Positions 34,001 to 43,889 of a stretch of DNA of 64,000 bases are shown here, piece after piece. This stretch comes from Methylobacterium frigidaeris (GTDB lineage: Bacteria; Pseudomonadota; Alphaproteobacteria; Rhizobiales; Beijerinckiaceae). The notes under the pieces were generated by a model. The model did no database searches and was not told the origin of the DNA. It saw only the letters and a list, made by a program, of their open reading frames with translations. The DNA lies in contig NZ_BPQJ01000015.1 of the NCBI RefSeq assembly GCF_022179185.1, positions 96,841 through 160,840 on the forward strand, read 5' to 3'. A program made the translations under genes and the position numbers. Position 1 is the stretch's first letter. Each line of letters starts with the position of its first letter.

Positions 34001-35167
34001 TCAGCCCGCCCGCATCCGCAGGACCGGGACGGTCCCCGAGAGCCGGCGCAGCCGCGCGGCCACGCCCGCGTTGAAGGCCCGCACCCGGTTGCCCTGGGTG
34101 GCGACGAGGAGCGACAGCGCGATCGCGATCAGCGGCACGGCGTAGACCGCGGTCACGGCGGCCTGGCTGCGCACCGCCGCGCTCGAGGCGGCGAAGCCTG
34201 CGATGCGCAATCCCACCACCGCGGCGATCGCGCCCGCCACCGCGAGCCCCCGTCCCTGGCGGGTGGTGCGGGGATCGCCGAGCGCCGCGAAGGCGATGAG
34301 GCCCAGAGCCAGCGGGTAGAGCCAGGAGGACAGCCGGTCGTGCAGCTCGGCCCGGAAGCGGCCCTTGGTCAGCTTGTAGTAGGTCTCGTCCGGGTTCGGG
34401 AACATCAGCTGCACGGTCGAGCGCTCGCGCGGCTTGTAGATCGTGTCGGAATCGGGCGGCGTGAACGCCGCGAGGTCGACGGCGTAGCGCTGGAAGGTGA
34501 TGATCGAGGTGTCGCGGCTGTTCGGCTGCTGGCGATGGATGCTGCCCTTCTCGAGCACGAGGTAGGTCTGCCCGTCGAGGTCGACCGCCTGGCCGCGCTC
34601 GGCGAGGTAGACCACCGTCCGCCCGGCCTCGCGCCGGTCCTGCATGAAGATGCCCAGCAGCGCCCCGTTCGGCGCCCGCTCGCGGAAATGGAAGGTGATG
34701 CCGCTGTCGAGGGTGGTGAACTGCCCCTCCTTGACCACGTTGGCGATGAAGTCGCCGCGCACGCGGGTCAGCACGTCGCGCAGCTCCTGGAAGCTCGACG
34801 GCATCACCTGGATGGTCAGGAAGCCGATCGCCGCGCTGACGAGGAGAGCGAGGGTCAGGAACGGTCGCATCAGGTGGCGCGGCGACATGCCCGCCGCGCT
34901 CATCACGATCAGCTCGGAATCGCCGTTGAGCTTGTTGAGCGCGTAGACCACCGCGATGAACAGCGCGACCGGCGCGATCACGGTGATCAGGGTGGGCAGC
35001 GACAGGCCGGTGATCAGGAAGAAGATCAGCAGGGTCTGGCCCTTGGCGGTGATCAGGTCGAGCTCGCGCAGGGCCTGCGTCACCCAGATCACGCCGGTGA
35101 GGCCGATCAGGCACGACAGGAAGGCCCCGAGGGCGATGCGGAAGATGTAGCGCTCGATCTGTCTCAT
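34001..35167 (-). CDS. lptF: LPS export ABC transporter permease LptF
   Basis: 388 residues, YjgP/YjgQ family. Starts M-R-Q-I-E-R-Y-I-F-R, then membrane helices containing V-T-Q-A-L-R-E-L-D-L and the conserved A-L-N-K-L-N-G-D-S-E-L-I-V-M-S-A-A-G-M-S loop, a periplasmic jellyroll (about 140-280) and C-terminal helices. First gene of the lptFGD operon. The upstream frame (to 35686) is not coding; ATG 35167 is the family start. The 262-base gap to the divergent pepA must hold both promoters. Confidence 0.93.
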   Translation of the reverse strand: MRQIERYIFRIALGAFLSCLIGLTGVIWVTQALRELDLITAKGQTLLIFFLITGLSLPTLITVIAPVALFIAVVYALNKLNGDSELIVMSAAGMSPRHLMRPFLTLALLVSAAIGFLTIQVMPSSFQELRDVLTRVRGDFIANVVKEGQFTTLDSGITFHFRERAPNGALLGIFMQDRREAGRTVVYLAERGQAVDLDGQTYLVLEKGSIHRQQPNSRDTSIITFQRYAVDLAAFTPPDSDTIYKPRERSTVQLMFPNPDETYYKLTKGRFRAELHDRLSSWLYPLALGLIAFAALGDPRTTRQGRGLAVAGAIAAVVGLRIAGFAASSAAVRSQAAVTAVYAVPLIAIALSLLVATQGNRVRAFNAGVAARLRRLSGTVPVLRMRAG

Positions 35168-35429
35168 CGGCCGGCTGCGGTCGGGCCCCCTCCCGCGTCG
35201 ATGCTGGTTAGGCGCCCCCTGCCGGCTGCACAAGCATCGTGTGCCCTCAAGCACGGCAAGTGCGGCCTTTTGCGGGCGGGCGCGCCCGGGCGGCCACAGA
35301 TGCCCGCCCGCCGGAGGCGGGCGGTCGCACACCCGGTCGCGTTGCGCTCGAAGGCATCCCACCGCTACACAGGGCCGACGCGGCGCATCAGAGACGCGCG
35401 ATCCTTGAGGACGGGACGAAAGCAACGCC

Positions 35430-36941
35430 ATGGCGGACGGCATCAGCATCGAGATCGAATCCCTCGCCGCGTCCGGCGCGCAGGCCAAGCCCGGCGGCGA
35501 CCTCGTGCTGTTCGTCGGCGAGGACCTCGCCCTGTCGCCGCGGGCGGCCGAGATCGCCGGTCCCGGCGCGGCCGAGCTGGTGGCGCGCGCGGCCGGCGTC
35601 GAGCGCTTCAAGGGCAAGGCCTCGAGCGCCCTCGTCCTCACCGCCCCGGCGGGCCTCGCGGTCGAGCGGCTGGTGGTGATCGGCACCGGCTCGGAGGACG
35701 CCTCCGCCCGCGACTGGGCGACGCTCGGCGGCTACACCGCCGGCAAGCTCGGCAGCCGGTCGGCCACCGTGGTCCTCGACTGGCCCGGCACCGTGCCGGG
35801 CTCCGACGAGGTCGCGGCCTTCTCGCTCGGCGCACGCCTGCGCGCCTACAAGTTCGACCGCTACAAGAGCAAGAAGTCGTCTGACGGCGAGGAGACCGGC
35901 GGGGGAGGGCGCCTGTCCCTGCTGGTGCCCGAGAATGCCGGCCTGAAGAAGGCCCTGCGCGGGGCGGAAGGGCTGGCCGAGGGCGTGATCCTCGCCCGCG
36001 AGCTCGTCAACGAGCCGCCGAACGTCCTCGATCCCGAGGAATTCGCCCGCCGCGCGTCTGCGCTCGAGAAGCTCGGCGTCGAGATCGAGATCCTCGACGA
36101 GAAGGACATGAAGAAGCTCGGCATGCGGGCCCTGCTCGCCGTCGCGCAGGGCTCGGCCAAGGAGGCCCGGGTCGTCATCATGCGCTGGAACGGCGGCGAG
36201 GATTCCTCCGAGGCGCCGGTGGCCTTCATCGGCAAGGGCGTGTGCTTCGATTCCGGCGGCATCTCCATCAAGGGGAGCGGCGGCATGGAGGACATGAAGG
36301 GCGACATGGCGGGCGCCGCCTGCGTGGTCGGCCTGATGCACGCACTCGCCAGCCGCAAGGCCAAGGTGAACGCCCTCGGTGCCATCGGCCTCGTCGAGAA
36401 CATGCCCGACGGCAAGGCCCAGCGCCCCGGCGACATCGTCACCTCGATGTCGGGCCAGACGATCGAGATCATCAACACCGACGCGGAAGGCCGCTTGGTT
36501 CTCGCCGACGTGCTCTGGCACGTGCAGCAGACCTACAAGCCCCGCTTCATGATCGACCTCGCGACCCTGACCGGCGCGATCCTGGTGGCCCTGGGCCAGG
36601 AATTCGCCGGCATGTTCTCGAACAACGACGAGCTGGCCCAGCGACTCTCGGCCGCCGGCGAGGCCACCGGCGAGCGGGTCTGGCGCATGCCGCTGACCCC
36701 CGGCTTCGACAAGCTGATCGAATCGAAGTTCGCCGACATGAAGAACACCGGCGGCCGCCATGGCGGCTCGGCCACGGCGGCGCAGTTCCTCAAGCGCTAC
36801 GTCAACGACGTGCCGTGGATCCACCTCGACATCGCCGGCGTCGGGATGGGCTCGCCGGCGACCGAGGTCAACCGCTCCTGGGGCTCGGGCTGGGGCGTGC
36901 GCCTCCTCGACCGGCTCGTGCGCGACCACTACGAGGCGTGA
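35430..36941 (+). CDS. pepA: Leucyl aminopeptidase (M17 family)
   Basis: 503 residues. The M17 signature N-T-D-A-E-G-R-L is at 349-356, and the metal/catalytic region G-K-G-V-C-F-D-S-G-G at 268-277 supplies the active-site lysine and metal ligands. N-terminal domain about 1-170, catalytic domain about 180-500. It forms hexamers with two metal ions and removes N-terminal residues from peptides; E. coli PepA also binds DNA. Divergent from lptF, the typical alphaproteobacterial arrangement. The stop overlaps the GTG of the next gene. Confidence 0.96.
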   Translation: MADGISIEIESLAASGAQAKPGGDLVLFVGEDLALSPRAAEIAGPGAAELVARAAGVERFKGKASSALVLTAPAGLAVERLVVIGTGSEDASARDWATLGGYTAGKLGSRSATVVLDWPGTVPGSDEVAAFSLGARLRAYKFDRYKSKKSSDGEETGGGGRLSLLVPENAGLKKALRGAEGLAEGVILARELVNEPPNVLDPEEFARRASALEKLGVEIEILDEKDMKKLGMRALLAVAQGSAKEARVVIMRWNGGEDSSEAPVAFIGKGVCFDSGGISIKGSGGMEDMKGDMAGAACVVGLMHALASRKAKVNALGAIGLVENMPDGKAQRPGDIVTSMSGQTIEIINTDAEGRLVLADVLWHVQQTYKPRFMIDLATLTGAILVALGQEFAGMFSNNDELAQRLSAAGEATGERVWRMPLTPGFDKLIESKFADMKNTGGRHGGSATAAQFLKRYVNDVPWIHLDIAGVGMGSPATEVNRSWGSGWGVRLLDRLVRDHYEA

Positions 36942-37669
36942 GCGCGCTCGCGGGCGCCCTGCCGGGCGCCGCCCCCGTGGCCGCCGCCCGGCCGGGGCGC
37001 CTCGTCGCCTTGATCCCGCTCGGGGCGGCGCTCGCCGCGGTGGCGCTCGTCGCCGTCTGCGGCACGACGCAGCGCAGCCTCGACGCGGCCGGGCTCGGCC
37101 AGTGGGCCTACGGCTTCTTCGCCGACCGCTACCCGCTGTTCTTCGCCGCGATCGCCTTCGGCGTCGTGCGGGCGGCGCTGCTGCCGCTCTCCGCGCCGGG
37201 CTGGCGCGGCTGGCTCGGCGCGCTGCTGGGCCTCGCCCTCGTCGTCGCCCTGTCGCTGCACCCGACCTATGGCGGGCTGGTGCTGCGGGCCGGCTTCTCG
37301 GTCGGCGGCGTCGCCTTCCTGTCCGGCCAGCCGATGGCGGTGGCGCAGGCGCTCGGCGCCGTGGCGGCGGCCTCGGTGCTCGGCGGTGCCCTCGGCTTCG
37401 CCACCCTCATCGCGTGGGGCCTGCCGCGCCGGGGCACCCGCCTGCGCGCTCTGATCCGGGGTTTCCTGCGCTTCGTGGCGCTGGCCTGGGCGCTCGGCGT
37501 GGTCGCGGCCGCCCGCGATCTCGGCCTGTCGGGCTTCCCGCGGCTGCCGCTCTCCAGCGAACAGGCCGTGCTGGCGCTCGGCATCGTGCTCGCGGCGTTC
37601 CTGCCCCACGCCCTCCTTAGTCTCCTCCCGACCCGCGCGTCGGTTGAATCCACCCCGGGTAGACGCTAA
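36938..37669 (+). CDS. Hypothetical polytopic membrane protein
   Basis: 243 residues, GTG start overlapping the pepA stop (GTGA), so likely coupled to pepA. About six hydrophobic segments, Ala/Leu/Gly-rich, with an R-G-F-L-R-F-V-A-L-A-W-A-L-G stretch near 170. I do not recognise the family. In many alphaproteobacteria pepA is followed by holC (DNA polymerase III chi); this is clearly not HolC. Confidence 0.6.
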   Translation: MSALAGALPGAAPVAAARPGRLVALIPLGAALAAVALVAVCGTTQRSLDAAGLGQWAYGFFADRYPLFFAAIAFGVVRAALLPLSAPGWRGWLGALLGLALVVALSLHPTYGGLVLRAGFSVGGVAFLSGQPMAVAQALGAVAAASVLGGALGFATLIAWGLPRRGTRLRALIRGFLRFVALAWALGVVAAARDLGLSGFPRLPLSSEQAVLALGIVLAAFLPHALLSLLPTRASVESTPGRR

Positions 37670-37725
37670 CCGAAGGGGAAAGCCTGGGCCCGTCGAGGCA
37701 CCCGGCACCGGGGAGGGTGGAGTCG

Positions 37726-39441
37726 ATGGGCAAGGGGCCGAGCGCGATGGAACCGAACACCCCGCCGCGGCCCTGGCTCGCCGCCTATCCGGCCGGCATC
37801 CCGGCGGAGATCGAGCCGAACACCCTCGGCACCCTGGTCGAGCTGATCGAGACCGCCACGCGGCGCTTCGCCGACCGCCCGGCGATCACCTGTTTCGGCG
37901 CCTCCCTGACCTTCGCCACCCTGAAGCGCGAGGGCGAGGCGGTGGCGGCCTGGCTGCAGGCGCAGGGCATCGCCAAGGGCGATCGGGTCGCCATCATGAT
38001 GCCGAACGTGCCGGCCTTCCCCATCGCCCTGGTCGGGGCGCTGCTCGCCGGCGCCACGGTCGTCAATGTGAACCCGCTCTACACCCCGCGCGAACTCACC
38101 CATCAATTGCGCGATGCCGGCGCCCGGGTGCTGTTCGTGCTGGAGAACTTCTGCCGCACGGTCGCCGAGGCGCTCCCCGATCTGCCCGGCCTCGAGCGGG
38201 TGGTGGTGGCCGGCGCCGGCGACGGGCTCGGGCTGAAGGGCTCGCTCATCACGCTGGCGGCGCGCCACCTCAAGAAGGCGGTGCCGGCCTTCGCCCTGCC
38301 GGACGAGCGCCGGACGACCTTCAAGGCGGCGCTCGCCACTGGACGCCGGGCCACCTTCAGGCCGGTCGCGCTCGGCCCCGATGATCTCGCCTTCCTGCAA
38401 TATACCGGCGGCACCACCGGCGTGTCGAAGGGGGCGATGCTCACCCATCGCAACGTCGCCGCCAATGTCGAGCAGAGCCGGGTGTGGTTCGGCATGCGCG
38501 ACGACGAGGGGCCGGGCCGGGTGATGGTCACGGCCCTGCCGCTCTACCACATCTTCGCGCTGACCTGCTGCTTCTTCTTCATGATGCGGCTCGGCGCCTG
38601 CTGCCTGCTGGTGCCGAACCCGCGCGACATCGGTGGGTTCGTGGCGTTGTTGCGCAAGCACCGCTTCACCAACCTGTCGGGCGTCAACACCCTGTTCAAC
38701 GCCCTGCTCAACCACCCCGACATCGGCAAGGTCGACTGGTCGCGGCTCGACTACGCCATCGCCGGCGGCATGGCGATGCAGGCGCCCGTGGCGCGGCGCT
38801 GGAAGGCCGTGACCGGCAAACCGGTGATCGAGGGCTACGGCCTGTCGGAGACCGCGCCCGTCGTCGCCGTCAACCCGCCGACCCTGCACGACTGGTCGGG
38901 CACCATCGGCTACCCGGTCTCCTCGACGGAGGTCTGCATCCGCGACGCCGCCGGCACCACCCTGCCGATGGGCCAGCCCGGCGAGCTCTGCGTGCGCGGG
39001 CCGCAGGTGATGGCCGGCTACTGGGGGCGGCCCGACGAGACCGCCCGGGCGATGACCCCCGACGGGTTCTTCCGCACTGGCGACATCGCGTTGATCGAGC
39101 CTGACGGGCAGGTCCGCATCGTCGACCGGATGAAGGACATGATCCTGGTCTCCGGCTTCAACGTCTACCCGAACGAGGTCGAGGACGTGCTCGCCGCCCA
39201 TCCGGGCGTGCTCGAGGTGGCGGTGGTGGGCGAGCCCTCGGCGGAGACCGGCGAGAGTGTTGTCGCCCACGTGGTCCGGCGCGACCCCGACCTCACCGCG
39301 GAGGCCCTGCGGGCCCATGCCCGGGAGGGCCTCACCGCCTACAAGGTGCCCCGCCGCTTCGTCTTCCGCGACAGCCTGCCGAAGACCAATGTCGGCAAGG
39401 TGCTGCGGCGCGCGCTGCGGGAAGGGGAGACGGTGGGGTGA
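37726..39441 (+). CDS. fadD: Long-chain-fatty-acid--CoA ligase
   Basis: 571 residues, ANL superfamily. The AMP-binding P-loop motif reads L-Q-Y-T-G-G-T-T-G-V-S-K-G-A (near 220-235); G-Y-G-L-S-E-T-A-P-V-V and the F-R-T-G-D-I-A hinge region follow, with the C-terminal catalytic lysine in K-T-N-V-G-K-V-L-R-R. It activates fatty acids to acyl-CoA via an acyl-adenylate at the inner membrane. ATG 37726 chosen: GGAGG ends 9 bases upstream, whereas the GTG at 37717 lies within that site. The tail sequence is the usual FadD end. Confidence 0.92.
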   Translation: MGKGPSAMEPNTPPRPWLAAYPAGIPAEIEPNTLGTLVELIETATRRFADRPAITCFGASLTFATLKREGEAVAAWLQAQGIAKGDRVAIMMPNVPAFPIALVGALLAGATVVNVNPLYTPRELTHQLRDAGARVLFVLENFCRTVAEALPDLPGLERVVVAGAGDGLGLKGSLITLAARHLKKAVPAFALPDERRTTFKAALATGRRATFRPVALGPDDLAFLQYTGGTTGVSKGAMLTHRNVAANVEQSRVWFGMRDDEGPGRVMVTALPLYHIFALTCCFFFMMRLGACCLLVPNPRDIGGFVALLRKHRFTNLSGVNTLFNALLNHPDIGKVDWSRLDYAIAGGMAMQAPVARRWKAVTGKPVIEGYGLSETAPVVAVNPPTLHDWSGTIGYPVSSTEVCIRDAAGTTLPMGQPGELCVRGPQVMAGYWGRPDETARAMTPDGFFRTGDIALIEPDGQVRIVDRMKDMILVSGFNVYPNEVEDVLAAHPGVLEVAVVGEPSAETGESVVAHVVRRDPDLTAEALRAHAREGLTAYKVPRRFVFRDSLPKTNVGKVLRRALREGETVG

Positions 39442-39698
39442 CCCGCGCGCCAACCCTCCCCTCCGCGGGCAGGGCCGTCGCATATGGCGGATGGGACATC
39501 GGAGGACGTCGTCCTCCCGGCCGGCCAGCTGCATCTTTGTGTGGGTGGAGGCCTTCGTCGGATCTCGGCGCAATGTGTTGAGAGCCGTGCGTCGAAGCAG
39601 GGCGATGGTGCGAGCCGCAGTGTCGTTGCGCGCGAGGATATCGTCTTCACGACATGCAACATCGAGTAGCCAATGCGCCGCGCTGCGACGGTCATTCG

Positions 39699-41120
39699 CT
39701 ACGACGTCGTTCCGGGGACCCGGGTGGAGCGCGAGTTCAGCTTGCCCAGGCTGGCTGCGAGGTCGGCCGATGCCTCGGAGACGGCCGCAGCAACGGTGAC
39801 GAAGCCCCGTTCTCGCAGAGCGTCGGCCAGGTCCTGAAGGGCGACATCGAGCTCGCGGGTCAGCACGTGCTCGCCGAGGCTCGACAGCGCCCGATGGGCG
39901 ACGTCGGCCAGCCTCTCCGCCGTCGGCCTCTCGACGTGGCGCAGCAGGATCGCGAGCGTCCTGACTGCCTCCGCCAGGGTCTGCGACTGGATCGACTCCG
40001 ATGCCACCACGATCACGGCCTCCAGCGCATCGGTCGCGATGACCGGAGCCGCATCTCCGTAGACGACATGAGACCCGGCATCGGCTCGAATCTCGACCTC
40101 GCCCCGGCTCCACTGCGAGATGATGTCCCGCAGAGCCTGGATGACCGTGAGGCCCGGATTGGGGTTGGATTTCGAGGTCGAGACCGAGGTCCAGGCGATG
40201 ATCGAGAGCTGGTGCAAGCCGTAGGCCGTGTTGCCTTGCAGGTCGCGGCCGTCGTCGTAGGCGAACGCGGTCAGCGTCTCGTCGACGATGCTGTGGTGCG
40301 CGTCCTCGCTCAGGACGGCGCCGGGTCTGCATCGGACCCGGAACAGGGGATCGTGGACGGCGCGATACGTCCCGAGGGTGATCAGGACCTCGATCTCGAC
40401 GTCGCCTCGCGCCTGCCGCTCCAGGGCCTTCTCGATACGGGCGAGGTCGAGGCCGACGACGTAACCGCTGTCGCGCGAGCGGACGAGCGCGGCATCGGCC
40501 CAACCGGGACGTCCCTCCCTGCGGGTCGCCGCCAGTAACTTGCGATCCGCGCCACGAGCCTCCAACACCTTGTCGTGGATGAACTGGATGATCTGTTCCG
40601 GTCGCATCTGATCGATGGTGTTGTAAATCATCACGATGATCAGGCACAGCGCCAGGGCCGTGAGCAGCAGGCTGAGTGCTGCCGCAAATACCGGTCGATG
40701 GTAATCCGTATTGGTAACGAGCGTCGTCAGCACGAAAACCGACAATCCGACGAAATAACCGAAATAGAATTGATTGACCTTGCGCGCCATGAACTGATCG
40801 GTCACCTGCGCCGTCAAGGCGGCGGCCCCTTGCTGCACGGCGAGAAGCAGGAGCGAGAAGGTGATGGACGTGACCGTGACGATGCTCGATGCCACGGTCG
40901 CGAGCAGGCTTCCGAGGGCCGCGCGGTCCCCCATCAACTCCCCGAGCCAGCGAAAGCCGGGAGGCGCGTGGCCGCCCGACCAGGATTTGTCGGCGAGATA
41001 GATCAGCGCGCTCAAGCCTGCGAAGCCTACAACCGTCGCGAGCGGCAGGCTCAGGAACTGCCGGAACGACCGCTTGATCGCGCTCGTGAGGCGGACCGGG
41101 ATCGACGTGACGGCCTTCAT
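39699..41120 (-). CDS. DUF2254 family membrane protein
   Basis: 473 residues. Four membrane segments in the first 175 residues (about 27-43, 70-95, 118-136, 145-168) with the conserved S-I-V-T-V-T-S-I-T-F-S-L and Q-F-M-A-R-K-V-N-Q-F-Y-F-G-Y stretches of DUF2254, then a long cytoplasmic part. The family has no established function; some members have been discussed as cation-channel or transport-like. It starts 46 bases after the glucosidase stop on the same strand and could be the last gene of that run. The 257 bases between it and fadD hold nothing I can support. Confidence 0.82.
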   Translation of the reverse strand: MKAVTSIPVRLTSAIKRSFRQFLSLPLATVVGFAGLSALIYLADKSWSGGHAPPGFRWLGELMGDRAALGSLLATVASSIVTVTSITFSLLLLAVQQGAAALTAQVTDQFMARKVNQFYFGYFVGLSVFVLTTLVTNTDYHRPVFAAALSLLLTALALCLIIVMIYNTIDQMRPEQIIQFIHDKVLEARGADRKLLAATRREGRPGWADAALVRSRDSGYVVGLDLARIEKALERQARGDVEIEVLITLGTYRAVHDPLFRVRCRPGAVLSEDAHHSIVDETLTAFAYDDGRDLQGNTAYGLHQLSIIAWTSVSTSKSNPNPGLTVIQALRDIISQWSRGEVEIRADAGSHVVYGDAAPVIATDALEAVIVVASESIQSQTLAEAVRTLAILLRHVERPTAERLADVAHRALSSLGEHVLTRELDVALQDLADALRERGFVTVAAAVSEASADLAASLGKLNSRSTRVPGTTS

Positions 41121-41166
41121 GCGCGGATGTCACCACGAAGCGAGGGATGTCTGGGCGGGCCGTGCA

Positions 41167-43869
41167 TCACGCCTCCGGAGGCGCCGGCACCTGCCCGCCG
41201 GACACGGTCCGGCGCGGCTGCAGCAGCAATGCCAGCAATCCCGTCCAGCCGGTCTGGTGCGCCGCCCCCAATCCCGCCCCGGTCTCGCCGTGGAAATACT
41301 CGTGGAACGGCACGTGATCGCGGAAGTGCGGGTCGTCCTGGAACAGCGGATCGTCGCCGAGGACCGGGCGGCGGCCGTCGGGGCCGCGCAGCACCAGACG
41401 GGTGAGGCGGGTCGACAGCTCGTCCGCGATCTCAGGCAGGGTGAGGTAATGCCCTGACCCCGCCGGGCATTCGATCTTGAACTCGGGGCCGTAGAAGCGG
41501 CCGAACTCGGTCAGGGCCTCGACCAGCAGGTAGTTGATCGGCAGCCAGATCGGGCCGCGCCAGTTCGAGTTGCCGCCGAACACGGCGGTGGTCGATTCCG
41601 CCGGCTCGTAATCGACTTCGAAGGTCTGGCCGTCCCAGGGGAAGCGGAACGGCGCCGCCTCGTGCGCCTTCGAGACCGAGCGGACGCCGTGGGGGGACAG
41701 GAACTCGGTCTCGTCGAGCATGCGGCGCAGCAGCGCCTTCATGCGGTGGCGACGCAGCAGCGAGAGCAGCACCCGGTTGCCGCGGCCCGGCTCCTCCCAG
41801 CGCGAGACCTGGGCGGCGAGGTCGGGGCGGTGGGTGAGGAGCCAGCGGGCGCGGCGGGCGAAGGCCGGAAAACGCTTGGCGAGGTCGTCGTCCAGCACCT
41901 CGACGGCGCAGAGCGGGATCAGCCCGACAAGCGAGCGCACCCTGAGCGGCACCTGGCGGCCGTCGGGCAGGCTCAAGACGTCGTAGTAGAACTCGTCGGT
42001 CTCGTCCCACAGGCCGGTCCCGTTGCCACCGACATGGGTCATCGCCTCGGCGATGGTGAGGAAGTGCTCGAAGAACTTGGTGGCGATGTCCTCGTAGACC
42101 GGATCCTCGACCGCCAGCTCCAGTGCGATGCGCATCAGGTTGAGGCTGTACATCGCCATCCAGGCGGTGCCGTCGGCCTGGTCGAGGGTGCCGCCGGTGG
42201 GGAGCTGCGCCGAGCGGTCGAAGATGCCGATATTGTCGAGGCCGAGGAAGCCGCCCTGGAAGACGTTGCGGTCGCCAGCATCCTTGCGGTTCACCCACCA
42301 GGTGAAGTTCAGCATCAGCTTGTGGAAGACCCGCTCGAGGAAGGCGCGGTCGGGCCTGCCCGTCATCGCCTGGTCCATCCGGTAGACGCGCAGGGCCGCC
42401 CAGGCATGGACCGGTGGGTTGACGTCGCCGAAGGCCCATTCATAGGCCGGCAGCTGCCCGTTCGGATGCATGTACCATTCGCGGGTGAGCAGGATCAGCT
42501 GGCCCTTGGCGAAGGCCGGGTCGATCAGCGCGAAGGTCACGCAGTGGAAGGCGAGGTCCCAGGCCGCGTACCAGGGGTATTCCCACTTGTCCGGCATCGA
42601 GACGATGTCGGCATTGTTGAGGTGCGTCCAGTCGCTGTCGCGGCCGTGGCGGCGCACCTCGGGCGGCGCCGGCTGGGCCGGGTCGCCGGTGAGCCAGCGC
42701 CGGACGTCGAAGTGGTAGAACTGCTTCGACCACAGCATGCCGGCGAGCGCCTGGCGCTGCACCAGGCGGGCATCCGGGTCCGTCACGTCGCGCTGGAGCG
42801 CGGCGTAGAAGGCGTCGGCCTCGGCGAGGCGGCGCGCCATCACGGCGTCGAAGGCCGCCGGATCGCGCTCATCCGGGCTCGCCGCAGGGCTGAGGCGGAA
42901 GCGCAACACCGCGACGCCGCCCGCCGGCACGGTGAGCCTCGTCCAGGCGGCGCATTTGGTGCCCTCGGCGAGCGGGTTCACCGCGTCGTGACGGCCCTCG
43001 ACGACGCGATCGTTGATCGCGTCCTTCGGGTGAGCGGGGCCGGGGGTGCCGAAGAGGCGCCGCGCGTTGGTCTCGTTCTCGCAGAACAGGAACTCGGCCG
43101 GCTGCAGGGCTGCGAAGCGGAGCGGCGGCGAGCGCCCGCGCGTCGCCTCGACGGCGCCGGTCTCGGTCAGGCGCAGCAGCGGGCGCGGTGGCTCGGGCTC
43201 CCACGACTCCCATCCCCACGACCAGGTGTTGCGCGCGAAGACGTGCGGCAGGACGTGCAGGTCCGCCGCCTCCGGCCCGCGATTGACGATCGTGACCCGC
43301 ATCAGCACGTCGTCGGGGGCGGCCTTGGCGTATTCCACCGTCACGTCGTGGTAGCGCCCGCCCTCGAACACGCCGGTCTCGGCGATCTCGTATTCCGGGC
43401 GGTTCTGCCCCTTGCGCCGCCCGTTCTCGGCGACGAGGTCGGCGTAAGGAAAGGCCGCGTGCGGGTACTTGTAGAGCATCCGCATGTACGAGTGGGTCGG
43501 GGTCCCGTCGAGGTACCACCACAGCTCCTTGACGTCCTCGCCGTGATTGCCCTCGCCGTTGGTGAGGCCGAACATCCGCTCCTTCAGGATCGGGTCACGG
43601 CCGTTCCACAGGGCGAGCGCGAGGCACCAGAGCTGGCGGTCGTCGCTGAAGCCGGCGATGCCGTCCTCGCCCCAGCGATAGGCGCGGGAGCGGGCATGGT
43701 CGTGGGGCAGATACTCCCAGGCGGTGCCGCCCGCGCTGTAATCCTCCCGCACCGTGCCCCATTGCCGCTCGCTCAGATATGGGCCCCAGCGGTGCCAGCC
43801 CTCCGCCTCGACGGCGGAGAGGCGGCGGCCCTCCTCGGTGTCGGTGAGGCAGGGGGCTGGATCGGGCAT
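41167..43869 (-). CDS. GH63-type glucosidase (MGH1-like)
   Basis: 900 residues. N-terminal part: W-H-R-W-G-P-Y-L-S-E-R-Q-W-G-T-V-R-E-D-Y-S and Y-R-W-G-E-D-G-I-A-G-F-S-D-D; C-terminal (alpha/alpha)6 part: W-D-L-A-F-H-C, Q-L-P-A-Y-E-W-A-F-G-D-V-N-P-P-V, N-W-R-G-P-I-W-L-P-I-N-Y and the final H-E-Y-F-H-G-E-T-G-A-G-L-G. These match bacterial GH63/MGH1 glycosidases that act on glucosyl or mannosyl glycerate-type and related alpha-glucosides. ATG 43869 has a GGAGG site 8 bases upstream, better than the GTG/ATG at 43893. Downstream of the debranching enzyme and zwf in one minus-strand run, which suggests glucan or compatible-solute turnover. Confidence 0.85.
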   Translation of the reverse strand: MPDPAPCLTDTEEGRRLSAVEAEGWHRWGPYLSERQWGTVREDYSAGGTAWEYLPHDHARSRAYRWGEDGIAGFSDDRQLWCLALALWNGRDPILKERMFGLTNGEGNHGEDVKELWWYLDGTPTHSYMRMLYKYPHAAFPYADLVAENGRRKGQNRPEYEIAETGVFEGGRYHDVTVEYAKAAPDDVLMRVTIVNRGPEAADLHVLPHVFARNTWSWGWESWEPEPPRPLLRLTETGAVEATRGRSPPLRFAALQPAEFLFCENETNARRLFGTPGPAHPKDAINDRVVEGRHDAVNPLAEGTKCAAWTRLTVPAGGVAVLRFRLSPAASPDERDPAAFDAVMARRLAEADAFYAALQRDVTDPDARLVQRQALAGMLWSKQFYHFDVRRWLTGDPAQPAPPEVRRHGRDSDWTHLNNADIVSMPDKWEYPWYAAWDLAFHCVTFALIDPAFAKGQLILLTREWYMHPNGQLPAYEWAFGDVNPPVHAWAALRVYRMDQAMTGRPDRAFLERVFHKLMLNFTWWVNRKDAGDRNVFQGGFLGLDNIGIFDRSAQLPTGGTLDQADGTAWMAMYSLNLMRIALELAVEDPVYEDIATKFFEHFLTIAEAMTHVGGNGTGLWDETDEFYYDVLSLPDGRQVPLRVRSLVGLIPLCAVEVLDDDLAKRFPAFARRARWLLTHRPDLAAQVSRWEEPGRGNRVLLSLLRRHRMKALLRRMLDETEFLSPHGVRSVSKAHEAAPFRFPWDGQTFEVDYEPAESTTAVFGGNSNWRGPIWLPINYLLVEALTEFGRFYGPEFKIECPAGSGHYLTLPEIADELSTRLTRLVLRGPDGRRPVLGDDPLFQDDPHFRDHVPFHEYFHGETGAGLGAAHQTGWTGLLALLLQPRRTVSGGQVPAPPEA

Positions 43870-43889
43870 CACGGGCTCCTCCACGGATG

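Noticed and set aside
37717..37725. GTG start for fadD
   Set aside because: The GTG lies inside the ribosome-binding site that serves the ATG at 37726.
39484..39669. 61-codon plus-strand frame between fadD and DUF2254
   Set aside because: No ribosome-binding site, no recognisable domain, and it stands alone in a short intergenic region.
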